Shown: positions 6,932-14,987, numbered from the stretch's first letter. The stretch: DNA of 39,938 nucleotides from JBAXTU01 sp037130015 (GCA_037130015.1 JBAXTU010000008.1:1-39938), one strand, 5' to 3'. Numbers and translations are program-made. The notes: generated from the letters alone by a model not told the origin.

Positions 6932-8338
6932 CTAGGCACTTGCCTTTGATGATACGAGCTTAGCAAGAACTTCTTCTTTTGTCAAGACCTCCTGTTTCCT
7001 GGCGGCCATATCCTTAATAGCAACCTTGCCGGCATTAATTTCTTCTTCACCTAGAATAACAACAAAAGGGATTCCTTTTTTAGTTGCATAAGCGAATTGG
7101 GCGCGCAAAGTGCGATCTTCTCCAAGATACAATTCAGTCCTAATGCCGGCTTTACGAAAATAAGCGGCCATCTGCATGGACTCGTTTTCAAATTTGACAT
7201 CAAAGATTGTGACTAGAACATCAGTCAACGAATCTTTGGCTTCAATGAGCCCGAGTTTTTGCATAGCAACAATCAAACGATCTACTCCGACTGAAGCACC
7301 CACACCAGCAATATTACTGTCAGCAATAAAACGATTGGTGAGGCCATCAAAACGACCGCCACCCAACACCGAGCCAAGCTCAGATGCATCATCAAGCACA
7401 GCTTCAAATACTGGACCGCAATAATAGTCCAAACCGCGAGCCACAGACAAATCAATTTTCCAATGGCGACGAGGAATCTCAAGACGATCAAGTGCCAAGG
7501 CAATGCCACGAAGTTCAGTAACGCCGACTTGTCCATCACCGACACTGTCGGAAAAGAATTCATCAAGCTGAGATAAAATAATTTCTGGATCATCACTCTT
7601 GATGGATAAGAATCGCAGAATTTTATCTGCTTCGGCTTCGCTCATATTGAGCGCTGATTCGTCGTATTGATTATCAGGTTCGCGCATCAATTCACGCTTG
7701 ACGCCATCAGGTCCGATTTTGTCCAACTTATCAATGATGCGAAAAACTTCTTTGGCTTTTTCTTCCCTGTTCACAACTTGTGCCAAGCCGTTGAGGACTT
7801 TGCGAGTGTTAAACTTGATGGTAAAATTATTGATGCCCAAAGCCGAAAGACAACCATACATTATTTGAATGGTTTCAATATCAGCATTAAGAGAAGATGA
7901 GCCAATGGTGTCAAAGTCCAATTGATAAAATTCGCGATAGCGTCCGGCTTGAGACCTTTCACCACGCCAAACTTTACCAAGTTGATAACGTTTGAATGGT
8001 TTGGCCAAATCCGGATAAGCGGCAATAACGCGAGCCAAAGGAACTGTCAGATCAAAACGCAGAGCAAAATCATCACTCCAATCAGCATCAGCAACGTCTT
8101 TGTCTTCAACGCCTCTGACGATTTTGGCGACAAAAATACTCTTGTTAAAATCAGTTTCTCCACCAGTCAAAACTTCCAGGCGTTCCATGCCAGGGGTTTC
8201 TAATGGCAAAAAACCGAAGGACTCATACACCTTTCTGACAGTATCAACAATTCTTTGAAGCACAATGGCTTCTTTGGGCAACATGTCTCTGAAGCCACCC
8301 AAAACTTCTGGTTTGATGGTTTTTCTTGTCTCTGACAT
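6932..8338 (-). CDS. hisS: histidyl-tRNA synthetase, 468 aa
   Basis: Class II synthetase that charges tRNA-His. Motif 1 lies near the N-terminal ETPGMERLEVL segment, motif 2 is RYQLGKVWRGERSQAGRYREF, the histidine-specific HisA motif is ARGLDYYCGPVFEAV, and motif 3 is GVGASVGVDRL. An HGTP anticodon domain forms the C-terminus. Length is in the range of the longer HisRS group. ATG at 8338 follows AAGGAGAT, a good Shine-Dalgarno. The cognate tRNA-His is the next transcribed element, an arrangement that could couple synthetase and tRNA levels. The next gene upstream ends in its own terminator, so hisS probably has its own promoter. Confidence 0.97.
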   Translation of the reverse strand: MSETRKTIKPEVLGGFRDMLPKEAIVLQRIVDTVRKVYESFGFLPLETPGMERLEVLTGGETDFNKSIFVAKIVRGVEDKDVADADWSDDFALRFDLTVPLARVIAAYPDLAKPFKRYQLGKVWRGERSQAGRYREFYQLDFDTIGSSSLNADIETIQIMYGCLSALGINNFTIKFNTRKVLNGLAQVVNREEKAKEVFRIIDKLDKIGPDGVKRELMREPDNQYDESALNMSEAEADKILRFLSIKSDDPEIILSQLDEFFSDSVGDGQVGVTELRGIALALDRLEIPRRHWKIDLSVARGLDYYCGPVFEAVLDDASELGSVLGGGRFDGLTNRFIADSNIAGVGASVGVDRLIVAMQKLGLIEAKDSLTDVLVTIFDVKFENESMQMAAYFRKAGIRTELYLGEDRTLRAQFAYATKKGIPFVVILGEEEINAGKVAIKDMAARKQEVLTKEEVLAKLVSSKASA

Positions 8339-8390
8339 TGTATGATCTCCTTTACTTTTTGGTTAAATTTCACTTTGTACTTGCACTTTC

Positions 8391-8419
8391 AAACTACCAT
8401 TAAACACAATCTCTGTCAA
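8391..8419 (-). promoter_or_regulatory. probable promoter of hisS
   Basis: TTGACA (8419-8414), 17-base spacer, TAGTTT (8396-8391) on the minus strand. The -10 box is weak. Confidence 0.4.
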
Positions 8420-8420
8420 A

Positions 8421-8453
8421 TAAAAAAGTCCAACAATAATCATCATTGAACTT
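8421..8453 (-). terminator. intrinsic terminator after the AstE-like gene
   Basis: Stem AAGTTCAA/TTGGACTT on the minus strand (arms 8453-8446 and 8433-8426), followed by TTTTTTATTT. It separates this gene from hisS. Confidence 0.7.
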
Positions 8454-8481
8454 GTAAAAACTACTACTGGCAGACATTAAC

Positions 8482-9318
8482 TCATACAAACTTGCCTAGG
8501 ATAAACGCCTCCTCTCCCGAAGTTTTACAATCATTGGGAAAGATAATTAGAAAATCATCAGTCGCTCTAACTTCTTTACCGCCATCAGTGCCAATCAAGT
8601 CGCCGGCTTTCAGCTGTTGAAAATCATCAAAACTTTCCGCTCTTTGAAAATCAACTTTACTGAAATAAAGATCATAAGCGTGGATGATTTTTTGAGAAGA
8701 ATTTATCTTTGGATCTTCTCCTTCTATGGCCCCAAAAAACTTCAAAAAAATCAAAGCCGAATCAAACGCTCGCCCAGGAGCCTCGGGATCCAGATGATAA
8801 CCACATTCAATACAGATACCAATGCCACCAGATTTATTCACAAAATAATCAGTGCCACCCGGTTCAATCCTGTCCCAACCATGCGAACAAATAAGAAACG
8901 GCAATCTTTGAGTGACAGAAAAAGAATGAGGCTCGCAAATAATAAACGGCTTACTTTTTTCAGTCATACTAGAATGAATATCCAGCAAAGCATCACTTTC
9001 CGCCAAGTAAGGCATCAGCTGAGCAGCTCTCTGTCGCTCATAACTGGAATCCTCATTGTTGGTCAGCATTGATTGCGGACGAAAAGCTCTGTTCATGTTC
9101 ATTTGCGTTTGACGTTCACCTATGGCCATAGCCGCTAAGTTTGCAAATATCAATCTCAATTTACCAGAAAGTAATTGCAACTTATTATCATTAAACATAG
9201 CAATCAATTGCCTCAGTGCCATCGGCCCGCAAATTTCATTACCGTGGACGCCAGCCATAATAGTTAAGGTTTTACCTGACTTACCACTATCAATCGTAAT
9301 AATCGTCGGATCTTGCAT
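8482..9318 (-). CDS. succinylglutamate desuccinylase / aspartoacylase-like zinc deacylase, 278 aa
   Basis: Member of the AstE/AspA (M14-related) family of zinc-dependent amidohydrolases that release acyl groups from amino acids. Zinc ligands His25 and Glu28 (GVHGNE) and His115 (LLDIHSS) are present, with Asn-Arg in MNMNRAF and a catalytic Glu171 in GICIECGYH. A C-terminal beta segment (about 225-278) corresponds to the lid-like domain. The substrate is not predictable; N-acyl amino acids are the family norm. Start ATG follows AAGGAGAA, with a TTGACA-17-TAAGAT promoter upstream. Monocistronic, divergent from the His-attenuated gene. Confidence 0.85.
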   Translation of the reverse strand: MQDPTIITIDSGKSGKTLTIMAGVHGNEICGPMALRQLIAMFNDNKLQLLSGKLRLIFANLAAMAIGERQTQMNMNRAFRPQSMLTNNEDSSYERQRAAQLMPYLAESDALLDIHSSMTEKSKPFIICEPHSFSVTQRLPFLICSHGWDRIEPGGTDYFVNKSGGIGICIECGYHLDPEAPGRAFDSALIFLKFFGAIEGEDPKINSSQKIIHAYDLYFSKVDFQRAESFDDFQQLKAGDLIGTDGGKEVRATDDFLIIFPNDCKTSGEEAFILGKFV

Positions 9319-9378
9319 GACTTATTCTCCTTATTAAATGTTAAAGAACGCAAATTAGTACACAATATACGTAAAAGC

Positions 9379-9407
9379 ATCTTAAAGAAATGATTCTTCT
9401 TTGTCAA
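9379..9407 (-). promoter_or_regulatory. promoter of the AstE-like gene
   Basis: TTGACA (9407-9402), 17-base spacer, TAAGAT (9384-9379) on the minus strand. Confidence 0.65.
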
Positions 9408-9416
9408 TTATCCAAT

Positions 9417-9445
9417 TTGACAAAAATCATTCCTTGATTTATACT
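9417..9445 (+). promoter_or_regulatory. promoter of the His-attenuated transcript
   Basis: TTGACA (9417-9422), 17-base spacer, TATACT (9440-9445). The predicted start near 9452 is only about 6 bases before the leader-peptide ATG and about 165 bases before the main gene. Confidence 0.8.
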
Positions 9446-9457
9446 ACTATTAACAAT

Positions 9458-9517
9458 ATGAAAATATTTTTTAAACAATTCATTTCCAATCATCATCACA
9501 AAAAGGGGTTAGCTTGA
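9458..9517 (+). CDS. histidine attenuator leader peptide, 19 aa
   Basis: Reads MKIFFKQFISNHHHKKGLA then TGA, with three consecutive His codons (CAT CAT CAC, 9491-9499). It starts right after the promoter, and its stop codon (9515-9517) lies inside the 5' arm of the antiterminator hairpin. This is the geometry of ribosome-mediated attenuation as in enterobacterial hisL: stalling on His codons leaves the 5' arm free, while reaching the stop covers it. There is no clear Shine-Dalgarno; the short leader suggests near-leaderless initiation. Confidence 0.75.
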   Translation: MKIFFKQFISNHHHKKGLA

Positions 9518-9583
9518 TATTAATCCTATCTTTTTGATATCAGACTAATCCCTTCTTGAATATCGAGAAGGGATTTTTTATTT
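9503..9583 (+). promoter_or_regulatory. transcription attenuator: antiterminator / terminator pair
   Basis: Antiterminator: 9503-9520 pairs with 9537-9554 in 17 of 18 positions (one mismatch, two G-U). Terminator: AATCCCTTCT (9547-9556) pairs with AGAAGGGATT (9566-9575), then TTTTATTT. The two share 9547-9554 and cannot coexist. Low His-tRNA should favour read-through into the downstream gene. No ligand-binding aptamer is evident, so the leader peptide is the likely sensor. Confidence 0.8.
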
Positions 9584-9616
9584 GTCCTTTAAAACACAAC
9601 TTGGAAGGAAAAACCA

Positions 9617-10474
9617 ATGAGATACATCGTTTCCGAAGATATCAGCCTGCTGTTAAAAACATGGGCCGAACAGAATGGCTATGCACTGCCACTTTCATTA
9701 ATTACGTTTTTACGTCAAAAAATGAAAATGGAACTTAAAAGAATTTTTGGCGACGTAGTTGAGATAGTCGACGAAAATTTATTGCAACAAGGACTAAAGA
9801 GTCTTTGTCAACAAACAGATCTGCCAATTGTTTCCCTGGATAGATCTTATGTCCGACATCAATGGCAATTAAACATCAACCGGACGGTTGATACTAAACT
9901 CAACGATCTTGGAGAAAAAGAACGTTTCGGCCATGTCGCGCTAACAGATCAAATCGCTGATTTAAAAAAATCAGACTTGCGACAAATTGCTCTCTTGGAT
10001 GATGTGGTTTTTTCTGGCAACGGCATTATCCGCCTAATAGACCAACTCAATCAAGAAGGCATCGAAGTAAAATTGGTTATTGCTGGAATTGTCATTGGCG
10101 AAGGCAATGATCGTATCGCTAAAAGAGAAATTCCCATTTGGGCAGTCCGCCATTATGCAGAAGTAATTGATGAGGTTTGTGAACGTGATTTTTATCCAGG
10201 CGTACCTTTTTCCGGTCGTTCAGTTCATGGTCAACTACATAATGTCGGAGCCCCATATATCCATCCTTTCGGTAAGCCAGCCGAATGGGCCTCTATTCCA
10301 GAGAATCAAACTGAAAGCTTTTCTAAATTCTGTCTCGCGCAAGCGATTACCTTGTGGCAAGGAATAGAAAAAGTTTCTGGCCGACCTGTGTACTGCCAGG
10401 ATATTGATCGGTTACCAATTGGAGCACCCAAAGGATCGGGATGTTTTTCCGAATATTTACTTTCCTTGTTGTAA
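9617..10474 (+). CDS. phosphoribosyltransferase-fold (PRPP-binding) protein, 285 aa, His-attenuated
   Basis: Contains a type I PRTase PRPP-loop signature, IALLDDVVFSGNG (Asp128-Asp129 and the following loop), after a strand-rich N-terminal half. The C-terminal part DFYPGVPFSGRSVHG...EWASIPENQTESFSKFC closely parallels the protein at 13756-14841 (DFFPFTPNSGR...KWASIPEEKSIQFSRVC), so the two are paralogs with an uncommon C-terminal extension. The reaction is unknown: transfer of a base or another nucleophile to PRPP, or a regulatory PRPP sensor, are both possible. ATG follows GGAAGGA. Expression is predicted to rise when charged tRNA-His is scarce. I do not recognise a named family. Confidence 0.75.
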   Translation: MRYIVSEDISLLLKTWAEQNGYALPLSLITFLRQKMKMELKRIFGDVVEIVDENLLQQGLKSLCQQTDLPIVSLDRSYVRHQWQLNINRTVDTKLNDLGEKERFGHVALTDQIADLKKSDLRQIALLDDVVFSGNGIIRLIDQLNQEGIEVKLVIAGIVIGEGNDRIAKREIPIWAVRHYAEVIDEVCERDFYPGVPFSGRSVHGQLHNVGAPYIHPFGKPAEWASIPENQTESFSKFCLAQAITLWQGIEKVSGRPVYCQDIDRLPIGAPKGSGCFSEYLLSLL

Positions 10475-10481
10475 ATCAAAC

Positions 10482-10508
10482 GGGGAACAAGTTTTTGACT
10501 TGTTCCCC
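10482..10508 (+). terminator. hairpin after the PRTase-like gene, possible weak terminator
   Basis: Perfect 11-pair stem GGGGAACAAGT/ACTTGTTCCCC with a 5-base loop. It is not followed by a T-tract on the plus strand, so termination would be weak. The -35 box of the next promoter lies in its loop and 3' arm. Confidence 0.45.
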
Positions 10509-10524
10509 TATATGCACTTATAAT
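10495..10524 (+). promoter_or_regulatory. promoter of the SLOG/TIGR00725 gene
   Basis: TTGACT (10495-10500), 18-base spacer, TATAAT (10519-10524). Leader of about 24 bases, no Shine-Dalgarno. Confidence 0.6.
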
Positions 10525-10554
10525 TAAGTTAATATAAAAAATAAAAATAAATTT

Positions 10555-11124
10555 ATGTCAGAAACAGACTCAGTAAAAAAAAGAAAATATCAAATAGGCG
10601 TCATGGGTTCAGCCGCTGATTTGCAATATGCCAAAACCATAGAAAAAATCGCTGAAAAAATCGGCGAACTAATAGCCAAAAGTGGCAACATTACCGTCTA
10701 CGGCGCGGAAAAGGATTATGATTCTCTTTCAACCGCGGCGGCCAGAGGCGCCAAAACTGCCAGCGGACTGACTGTTGGCGTAACTTATGGTAAAGGCAAA
10801 GACATTTGGGATAAAGACGGCAATACCGATGTTTTAATTGTCAGCGGACTAGAACGCGGTGGTGGCCGTGAATTTGTGCTAGTCAATTCTTGTGACGGCG
10901 TTATTGCTGTTTCTGGCGGTTCAGGCACGATGACCGAAATGCTCATCGCCTATCAATTAAATATTCCCATTATCGCCATGCAAGGAACTGGGGGTTGGGC
11001 TGATAAAATGGCCGGGGAATATTTTGACGATCGCAGAAGACTTAAAGCCGAAGGAGCTACTACGCCAGAAGAGGCAGTAGAAAAAATTATCAACTTAATT
11101 AAAGAATATGAGAACAAAAAATAA
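10555..11124 (+). CDS. SLOG / TIGR00725-family (LOG-like, MoCo-carrier-like) protein, 189 aa
   Basis: Rossmann-like protein related to the LOG/lysine decarboxylase-like superfamily. Visible signatures are YGAEKDYDSLSTAAARGA, GGGREFVLVNSCDGVIAVSGGSGTMTE and PIIAMQGTGGWADKMAG. The GGSGTMTE segment corresponds to the PGGxGTxxE nucleotide-phosphate-binding motif of LOG proteins. LOG enzymes cleave ribose-5-phosphate from nucleotides, and SLOG proteins often bind nucleotide ligands; which applies here is unknown. The HAD gene starts inside its last 17 bases, so the two are translationally linked. Confidence 0.8.
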   Translation: MSETDSVKKRKYQIGVMGSAADLQYAKTIEKIAEKIGELIAKSGNITVYGAEKDYDSLSTAAARGAKTASGLTVGVTYGKGKDIWDKDGNTDVLIVSGLERGGGREFVLVNSCDGVIAVSGGSGTMTEMLIAYQLNIPIIAMQGTGGWADKMAGEYFDDRRRLKAEGATTPEEAVEKIINLIKEYENKK

Positions 11125-11776
11125 GTTGCTAATTTTTGACATGGATGGAACTTTATATAATTTTAAAGAAGGATCTTTTAAAAAATCCTCTTTAAAAAAG
11201 AAAGTTTTATCAAATGCATTAATTTTTATTGAGGATAAATTATCAATAGACAAACCAGAAGCCAAAAAAATATTTAAAAAAATAAAAGCCTCTTATGGAG
11301 AAAATATTAGTATAGGATTAGAAAAGGAATATAAATTAGATCGATATGAATACTTTAATTTTGTTTGGAACATACCGGCTAAAAATTTAGTTGTTAAAAA
11401 TTATAGAATTAAAAAAATACTAACTGAACTATCTTCAAAAAATAAAATAATCCTTTTATCCGACTCACCAAAAATATGGATTGAAAACGTACTTAAAGAA
11501 TTAGGCCTCTATGATTTATTAAAAAATAATATCTATTCCGGCGAAAGCGATTTTAGAAAAATTTTTGGCAACATATTTAATCAGATTTTGCAAAAACTTA
11601 ATTATAATCCTAAAGATTGTTTAATGATAGGAGATCAAGAAAAAACCGACATCATTCCAGCCAAAAAAGCAGGCATCAAAACCATATTCTTAGGATTGAA
11701 AAAATCTAAACATGCCGACTTAACTATTAAAAATATTACTGAAATAAAAAAGGCCATTGATATAATTTGGACTTAA
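11108..11776 (+). CDS. HAD-superfamily hydrolase, 222 aa
   Basis: Haloacid dehalogenase-type phosphatase: motif I FDMDGTLY (nucleophile Asp11, Asp13), motif II LLSDSP, a motif III Lys in the PAKKAGIK region, and motif IV GDQEKTD. A helical cap lies between motifs I and II. Its ATG overlaps the previous gene by 17 bases. Base composition is clearly more AT-rich than the following genes. The substrate is unknown; sugar phosphates or nucleotides are typical. The context (SLOG protein, kinase, second HAD) suggests small phosphorylated metabolites. Confidence 0.85.
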   Translation: MRTKNKLLIFDMDGTLYNFKEGSFKKSSLKKKVLSNALIFIEDKLSIDKPEAKKIFKKIKASYGENISIGLEKEYKLDRYEYFNFVWNIPAKNLVVKNYRIKKILTELSSKNKIILLSDSPKIWIENVLKELGLYDLLKNNIYSGESDFRKIFGNIFNQILQKLNYNPKDCLMIGDQEKTDIIPAKKAGIKTIFLGLKKSKHADLTIKNITEIKKAIDIIWT

Positions 11777-11802
11777 GCACATTAACAATAAGGAGAAAAA
11801 AC

Positions 11803-12777
11803 ATGAATGCTCATTTAGAGATCGTCAATAAAATACTATCAGCTGATAAAACTGACAGTATACCACCTCAAAAAATGGCAGGATCTTCCGATTCATCCGT
11901 TTATTTGGCTAATGGTAAAATATATCGTCTTGGAAATGTTGTGGCCATAACCGCCGATCAAAAACTCTATGCGGAATTCAGCCAAGCAGGTTGCTTGGAC
12001 ATTTTTCCTAACATTCTTAGAACCATACGATATGACAGTACTATGGTCATTGAAATGGAATATGTTGGAAAAAAAACCATAGAAGAAATGTTGCTGTCGT
12101 TTGATGGCCAGGAAAAAGAATTTGAACGGCTTAACTTAATCAACCTAAAAATTTTAGCGTTGATTAATAAATTTTTTCTGATAACCGTCGATTCCAAAAA
12201 CAGCCAAAGCGATAAGGTAGAAGCCTACCAAGAGCTGCTGGTCGCCTTGAGGCTGAATTTAGAAAAAGCCGCCATGTTTGACGATGTAGCTTTAGAATTA
12301 TTGGATCGTTTGGAAAAAAATTCCGACGTCTTTATGGCCGATATGAAATTGTCAAAAATCCATAAGGATTTAAGTGTCGGCAATATCGTCATTGGACCAG
12401 ATGATGAGCCAAGACTAATTGATCCGAGGACTGCCATACCAAATCTTCAAGTTGGATCAGTATGGGGCAATCCCGCTTTTGATCTGGTCGGCTATCAAAT
12501 CTCACTGCTCAGGAAGGAAGCCGAGTTGAAGAAAAAAAATCCGGCCATCTCTTTTAAGCGATTAATTAAGAATACAGATTTAGCGATACAGCAAGGCATT
12601 AGTGCAAAAAGGTTCAATCAATCCATAGTAGAATTGTGTCAGGCAGTCTGGTATTCAATCTATTGTGCTTGCAGTTGTGACTATTGCCTATCCAAAGAGC
12701 GGGTATGGCTCTACCAAGATATGAAAAAAGGATTGGCAATGAAACTGGAAACACTAAGTGAACTGTTAAGGTTATAG
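11803..12777 (+). CDS. aminoglycoside/choline-kinase-like phosphotransferase, 324 aa
   Basis: Protein-kinase-like (APH) fold. The catalytic loop is IHKDLSVGNIVI (HxD...N), and the metal-binding motif reads LIDPRT in place of DFG/IDFD. The N-terminal lobe has a SSDSSVYLANGKIYRLG glycine-poor ATP loop. The substrate cannot be predicted. An in-frame ATG exists at 11767, but ATG 11803 is chosen because AAGGAG stands 6 bases before it and 11767 lies inside the HAD gene. Followed at 51 bases by the second HAD gene, so a kinase/phosphatase pair is likely. Confidence 0.75.
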   Translation: MNAHLEIVNKILSADKTDSIPPQKMAGSSDSSVYLANGKIYRLGNVVAITADQKLYAEFSQAGCLDIFPNILRTIRYDSTMVIEMEYVGKKTIEEMLLSFDGQEKEFERLNLINLKILALINKFFLITVDSKNSQSDKVEAYQELLVALRLNLEKAAMFDDVALELLDRLEKNSDVFMADMKLSKIHKDLSVGNIVIGPDDEPRLIDPRTAIPNLQVGSVWGNPAFDLVGYQISLLRKEAELKKKNPAISFKRLIKNTDLAIQQGISAKRFNQSIVELCQAVWYSIYCACSCDYCLSKERVWLYQDMKKGLAMKLETLSELLRL

Positions 12778-12828
12778 ACTTTTGTTACTGTCCTTTACCA
12801 ATAACCCAAAACATGAGGAGTTTTCTAC

Positions 12829-13623
12829 ATGAAGCTAATAATGATTGATCAAGATGGTGTCATTTTTGACCGGACTTATCAAGTCAATAAGGACATTTCA
12901 AAAACCATCGAAACTGCCACAGCACTAGGAATAATTTTAGTGCCTAATTCCGACACGCCAATAGACCGGCTTAACGGTAATTTTCAATCGTCCTTGAAAC
13001 ACACTCCACAAATCACCATTGGTGAGGGCGGAGCCATTGCCAGATATATGGGACAAGACTTTTCTCTTTGCAACGCAGAAGGAATAACTGCCTTCATTGA
13101 GGAGTTAGTCCAAATATTTAGAAAAACTAACTGTGTGATACAAATCGGCGACACGGCCACGTGGATCAAAAACAATGAAAAATTTCCTGCGAACCAGAAA
13201 TTGATGCTAATAGACGGCATGCGTACGAATAGTATTGCTTTTTACTTACGCCAAGCAGACAGTAGCGGACTAGCCATCATAGATAATCAATGGTTTGTGG
13301 AGGGGCAAGAATTAATTAAACAACTACACCTTCCTGCCACACTATTACCATTTGATTTCAACTCTAAGTATGGGATTGCCATAGCTAGTCCTGTTGGTGT
13401 TAGTAAACGCAATGGATACTTATTCTTGCGCGAAAAATTTAAAGTCGCCCAAATCTACATGATAGGCGACAGCGAAGCCGACTGGATGGGAAGCGAAGAG
13501 GAATTAACCACTTGTTCTGTTGGCAATGGTTCGCCAGCCTTAAAATCCCACTGCCAATTTGTAGCTCAACATGACTATACCGAAGGATTGGAAGAATGCC
13601 TTAATTGGATTATCTCCCAATAA
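12829..13623 (+). CDS. HAD-superfamily (Cof/HAD-IIB-like) phosphatase, 264 aa
   Basis: Motif I is MIDQDGVIFD (Asp7, Asp9; the usual DxDG appears as DQDG), motif II is PNSDTP, a motif III Lys is in SKRNG, and motif IV is GDSEADW. A large C2-type cap (about 75-185) separates motifs II and III, as in sucrose- or mannosyl-glycerate-phosphate phosphatases and Cof proteins. ATG follows GAGGAG at 7 bases. It is the last gene before a strong terminator and probably part of the transcript beginning at 10555. Confidence 0.82.
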   Translation: MKLIMIDQDGVIFDRTYQVNKDISKTIETATALGIILVPNSDTPIDRLNGNFQSSLKHTPQITIGEGGAIARYMGQDFSLCNAEGITAFIEELVQIFRKTNCVIQIGDTATWIKNNEKFPANQKLMLIDGMRTNSIAFYLRQADSSGLAIIDNQWFVEGQELIKQLHLPATLLPFDFNSKYGIAIASPVGVSKRNGYLFLREKFKVAQIYMIGDSEADWMGSEEELTTCSVGNGSPALKSHCQFVAQHDYTEGLEECLNWIISQ

Positions 13624-13641
13624 TCATCCCAAACAAAAAAC

Positions 13642-13675
13642 AACCCACCATCCAATCGGATAGTGGGTTTTTCTT
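13642..13675 (+). terminator. intrinsic terminator of the 10555-13623 gene run
   Basis: AACCCACCATCC (13642-13653) pairs with GGATAGTGGGTT (13658-13669) with one mismatch, followed by TTTCTTT. Confidence 0.85.
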
Positions 13676-13692
13676 TGACCAATATAAAATAA

Positions 13693-13726
13693 AAAAGAAA
13701 AGCCCGGCTCTCATAAGAGTCGGGCT
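13693..13726 (-). terminator. intrinsic terminator of the second PRTase-like gene
   Basis: AGCCCGACTCT/AGAGCCGGGCT stem on the minus strand (arms 13726-13716 and 13711-13701, 4-base loop), followed by TTTCTTTTTT. Confidence 0.85.
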
Positions 13727-13755
13727 GTTGTTTATTGATTATTAGACTTCAACGA

Positions 13756-14841
13756 CTAATCGATTTCTTCGATGCAGTCTTTGAAATAGTCCAAAATAAG
13801 CGCATCGGAATGAGGCAGATACTTTTGACCAACGCAAATCGGGATACTAACCCGAGGCGAAGTATCAATAATCTCGCCGATCGTCAATTGACGGTTATTA
13901 CAGTCACACAAATATTGAAAGATTTTCCGTGTCAACTGCAAACAAACGCGAGAGAATTGAATAGACTTCTCTTCAGGAATACTGGCCCATTTGCTAATTG
14001 GAGAAAATGGCAACAGATATGGTGCGCAAAAAGTAGCGCCATCACGACTGTAAAGTGGCATTAATTCACCACACCACGAAATTCCGAAGACGCGACCACT
14101 GTTGGGCGTAAACGGAAAAAAGTCATGATCTGGCATCCATTCCACAGGATCTTCAATTTTTTCCTCACAGACAATGACTTCGCCATCAAATACTTTGGCG
14201 ATTTCTTGCTTAGCCGCAGAAAAAAGCAGACCAATAACAACTGCCATCACTTTGATATGATGCTTTTTCATCTCTTCCAAGATAAAACACATAGTACCAC
14301 CAGTGAAAGAACCGTCCTCCATAAGAATAACTGGACGTCCTTCGGCCATTTTGGCAATAGCAGATAATTGATCTCTAATCGGCATAGCACCGGGACGAGG
14401 ACCAATACCCAAAATTTCACCTTGCTGATCAATCAAGCGATTGATTTGAAGTGAAGCTCCACCGCGTAAATTAGCAATCTCTGGACATGTACTGACTACG
14501 AAGGCTTCGCGCATGGCTCGTGATTGCAAATTAGACTGACAACGCGACACTTTAGATACAATATCACGAGCCAGTGACTTAGTAGACATAACTAACACCT
14601 CAGCTGTTGGTGACAAAATATTGTCCAATTCATGCTTCAGTGTCTGCCAGGCATCCACAAAAATAGTGGCCTCGGGCGCTGGTACGTTCAAACCAAGAGT
14701 TGAAAAAAGTTGCATTTTTTCTCCCAAATCCACGGTCAAAATATACTGACGCATCTTCATTGGATGGTGATGGTCTGGCCCTTCTTCTTCCAAAACATTT
14801 GTTTCGGGAGGAGGTGCCGCTGTAGCGGTATTTGTGTCCAT
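13756..14841 (-). CDS. phosphoribosyltransferase-fold (PRPP-binding) protein, 361 aa, paralog of the 9617 gene
   Basis: Cytoplasmic. The PRPP loop reads VILMEDGSFTGGT (Glu175-Asp176, TGGT 180-183), a good type I PRTase match. The C-terminal region DFFPFTPNSGR...SKWASIPEEKSIQFSRVC is shared with the His-attenuated protein. The first 30 residues are low-complexity (Thr/Ala/Pro/Glu, then Asp-His-His-His) and look unstructured. The substrate is unknown. ATG at 14841 follows AGGAGG. A TTGACA-17-TAGTAT promoter gives a leader of about 45 bases with a small GCCGT/ACGGC hairpin but no attenuator. Monocistronic between two terminators. Confidence 0.75.
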   Translation of the reverse strand: MDTNTATAAPPPETNVLEEEGPDHHHPMKMRQYILTVDLGEKMQLFSTLGLNVPAPEATIFVDAWQTLKHELDNILSPTAEVLVMSTKSLARDIVSKVSRCQSNLQSRAMREAFVVSTCPEIANLRGGASLQINRLIDQQGEILGIGPRPGAMPIRDQLSAIAKMAEGRPVILMEDGSFTGGTMCFILEEMKKHHIKVMAVVIGLLFSAAKQEIAKVFDGEVIVCEEKIEDPVEWMPDHDFFPFTPNSGRVFGISWCGELMPLYSRDGATFCAPYLLPFSPISKWASIPEEKSIQFSRVCLQLTRKIFQYLCDCNNRQLTIGEIIDTSPRVSIPICVGQKYLPHSDALILDYFKDCIEEID

Positions 14842-14892
14842 AATGGACCTCCTATTTCTGCCGTCAATACGGCTATTAAATGAACTATTAGC

Positions 14893-14921
14893 ATACTACC
14901 ACTAGTGAATTATGTTGTCAA
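14893..14921 (-). promoter_or_regulatory. promoter of the second PRTase-like gene
   Basis: TTGACA (14921-14916), 17-base spacer, TAGTAT (14898-14893) on the minus strand. Confidence 0.7.
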
Positions 14922-14987
14922 AACAGAAACAAACTGGCAATATTTAAAGGAAGGCATATTGTGCTATAAGATGAAAAAAATATAATT

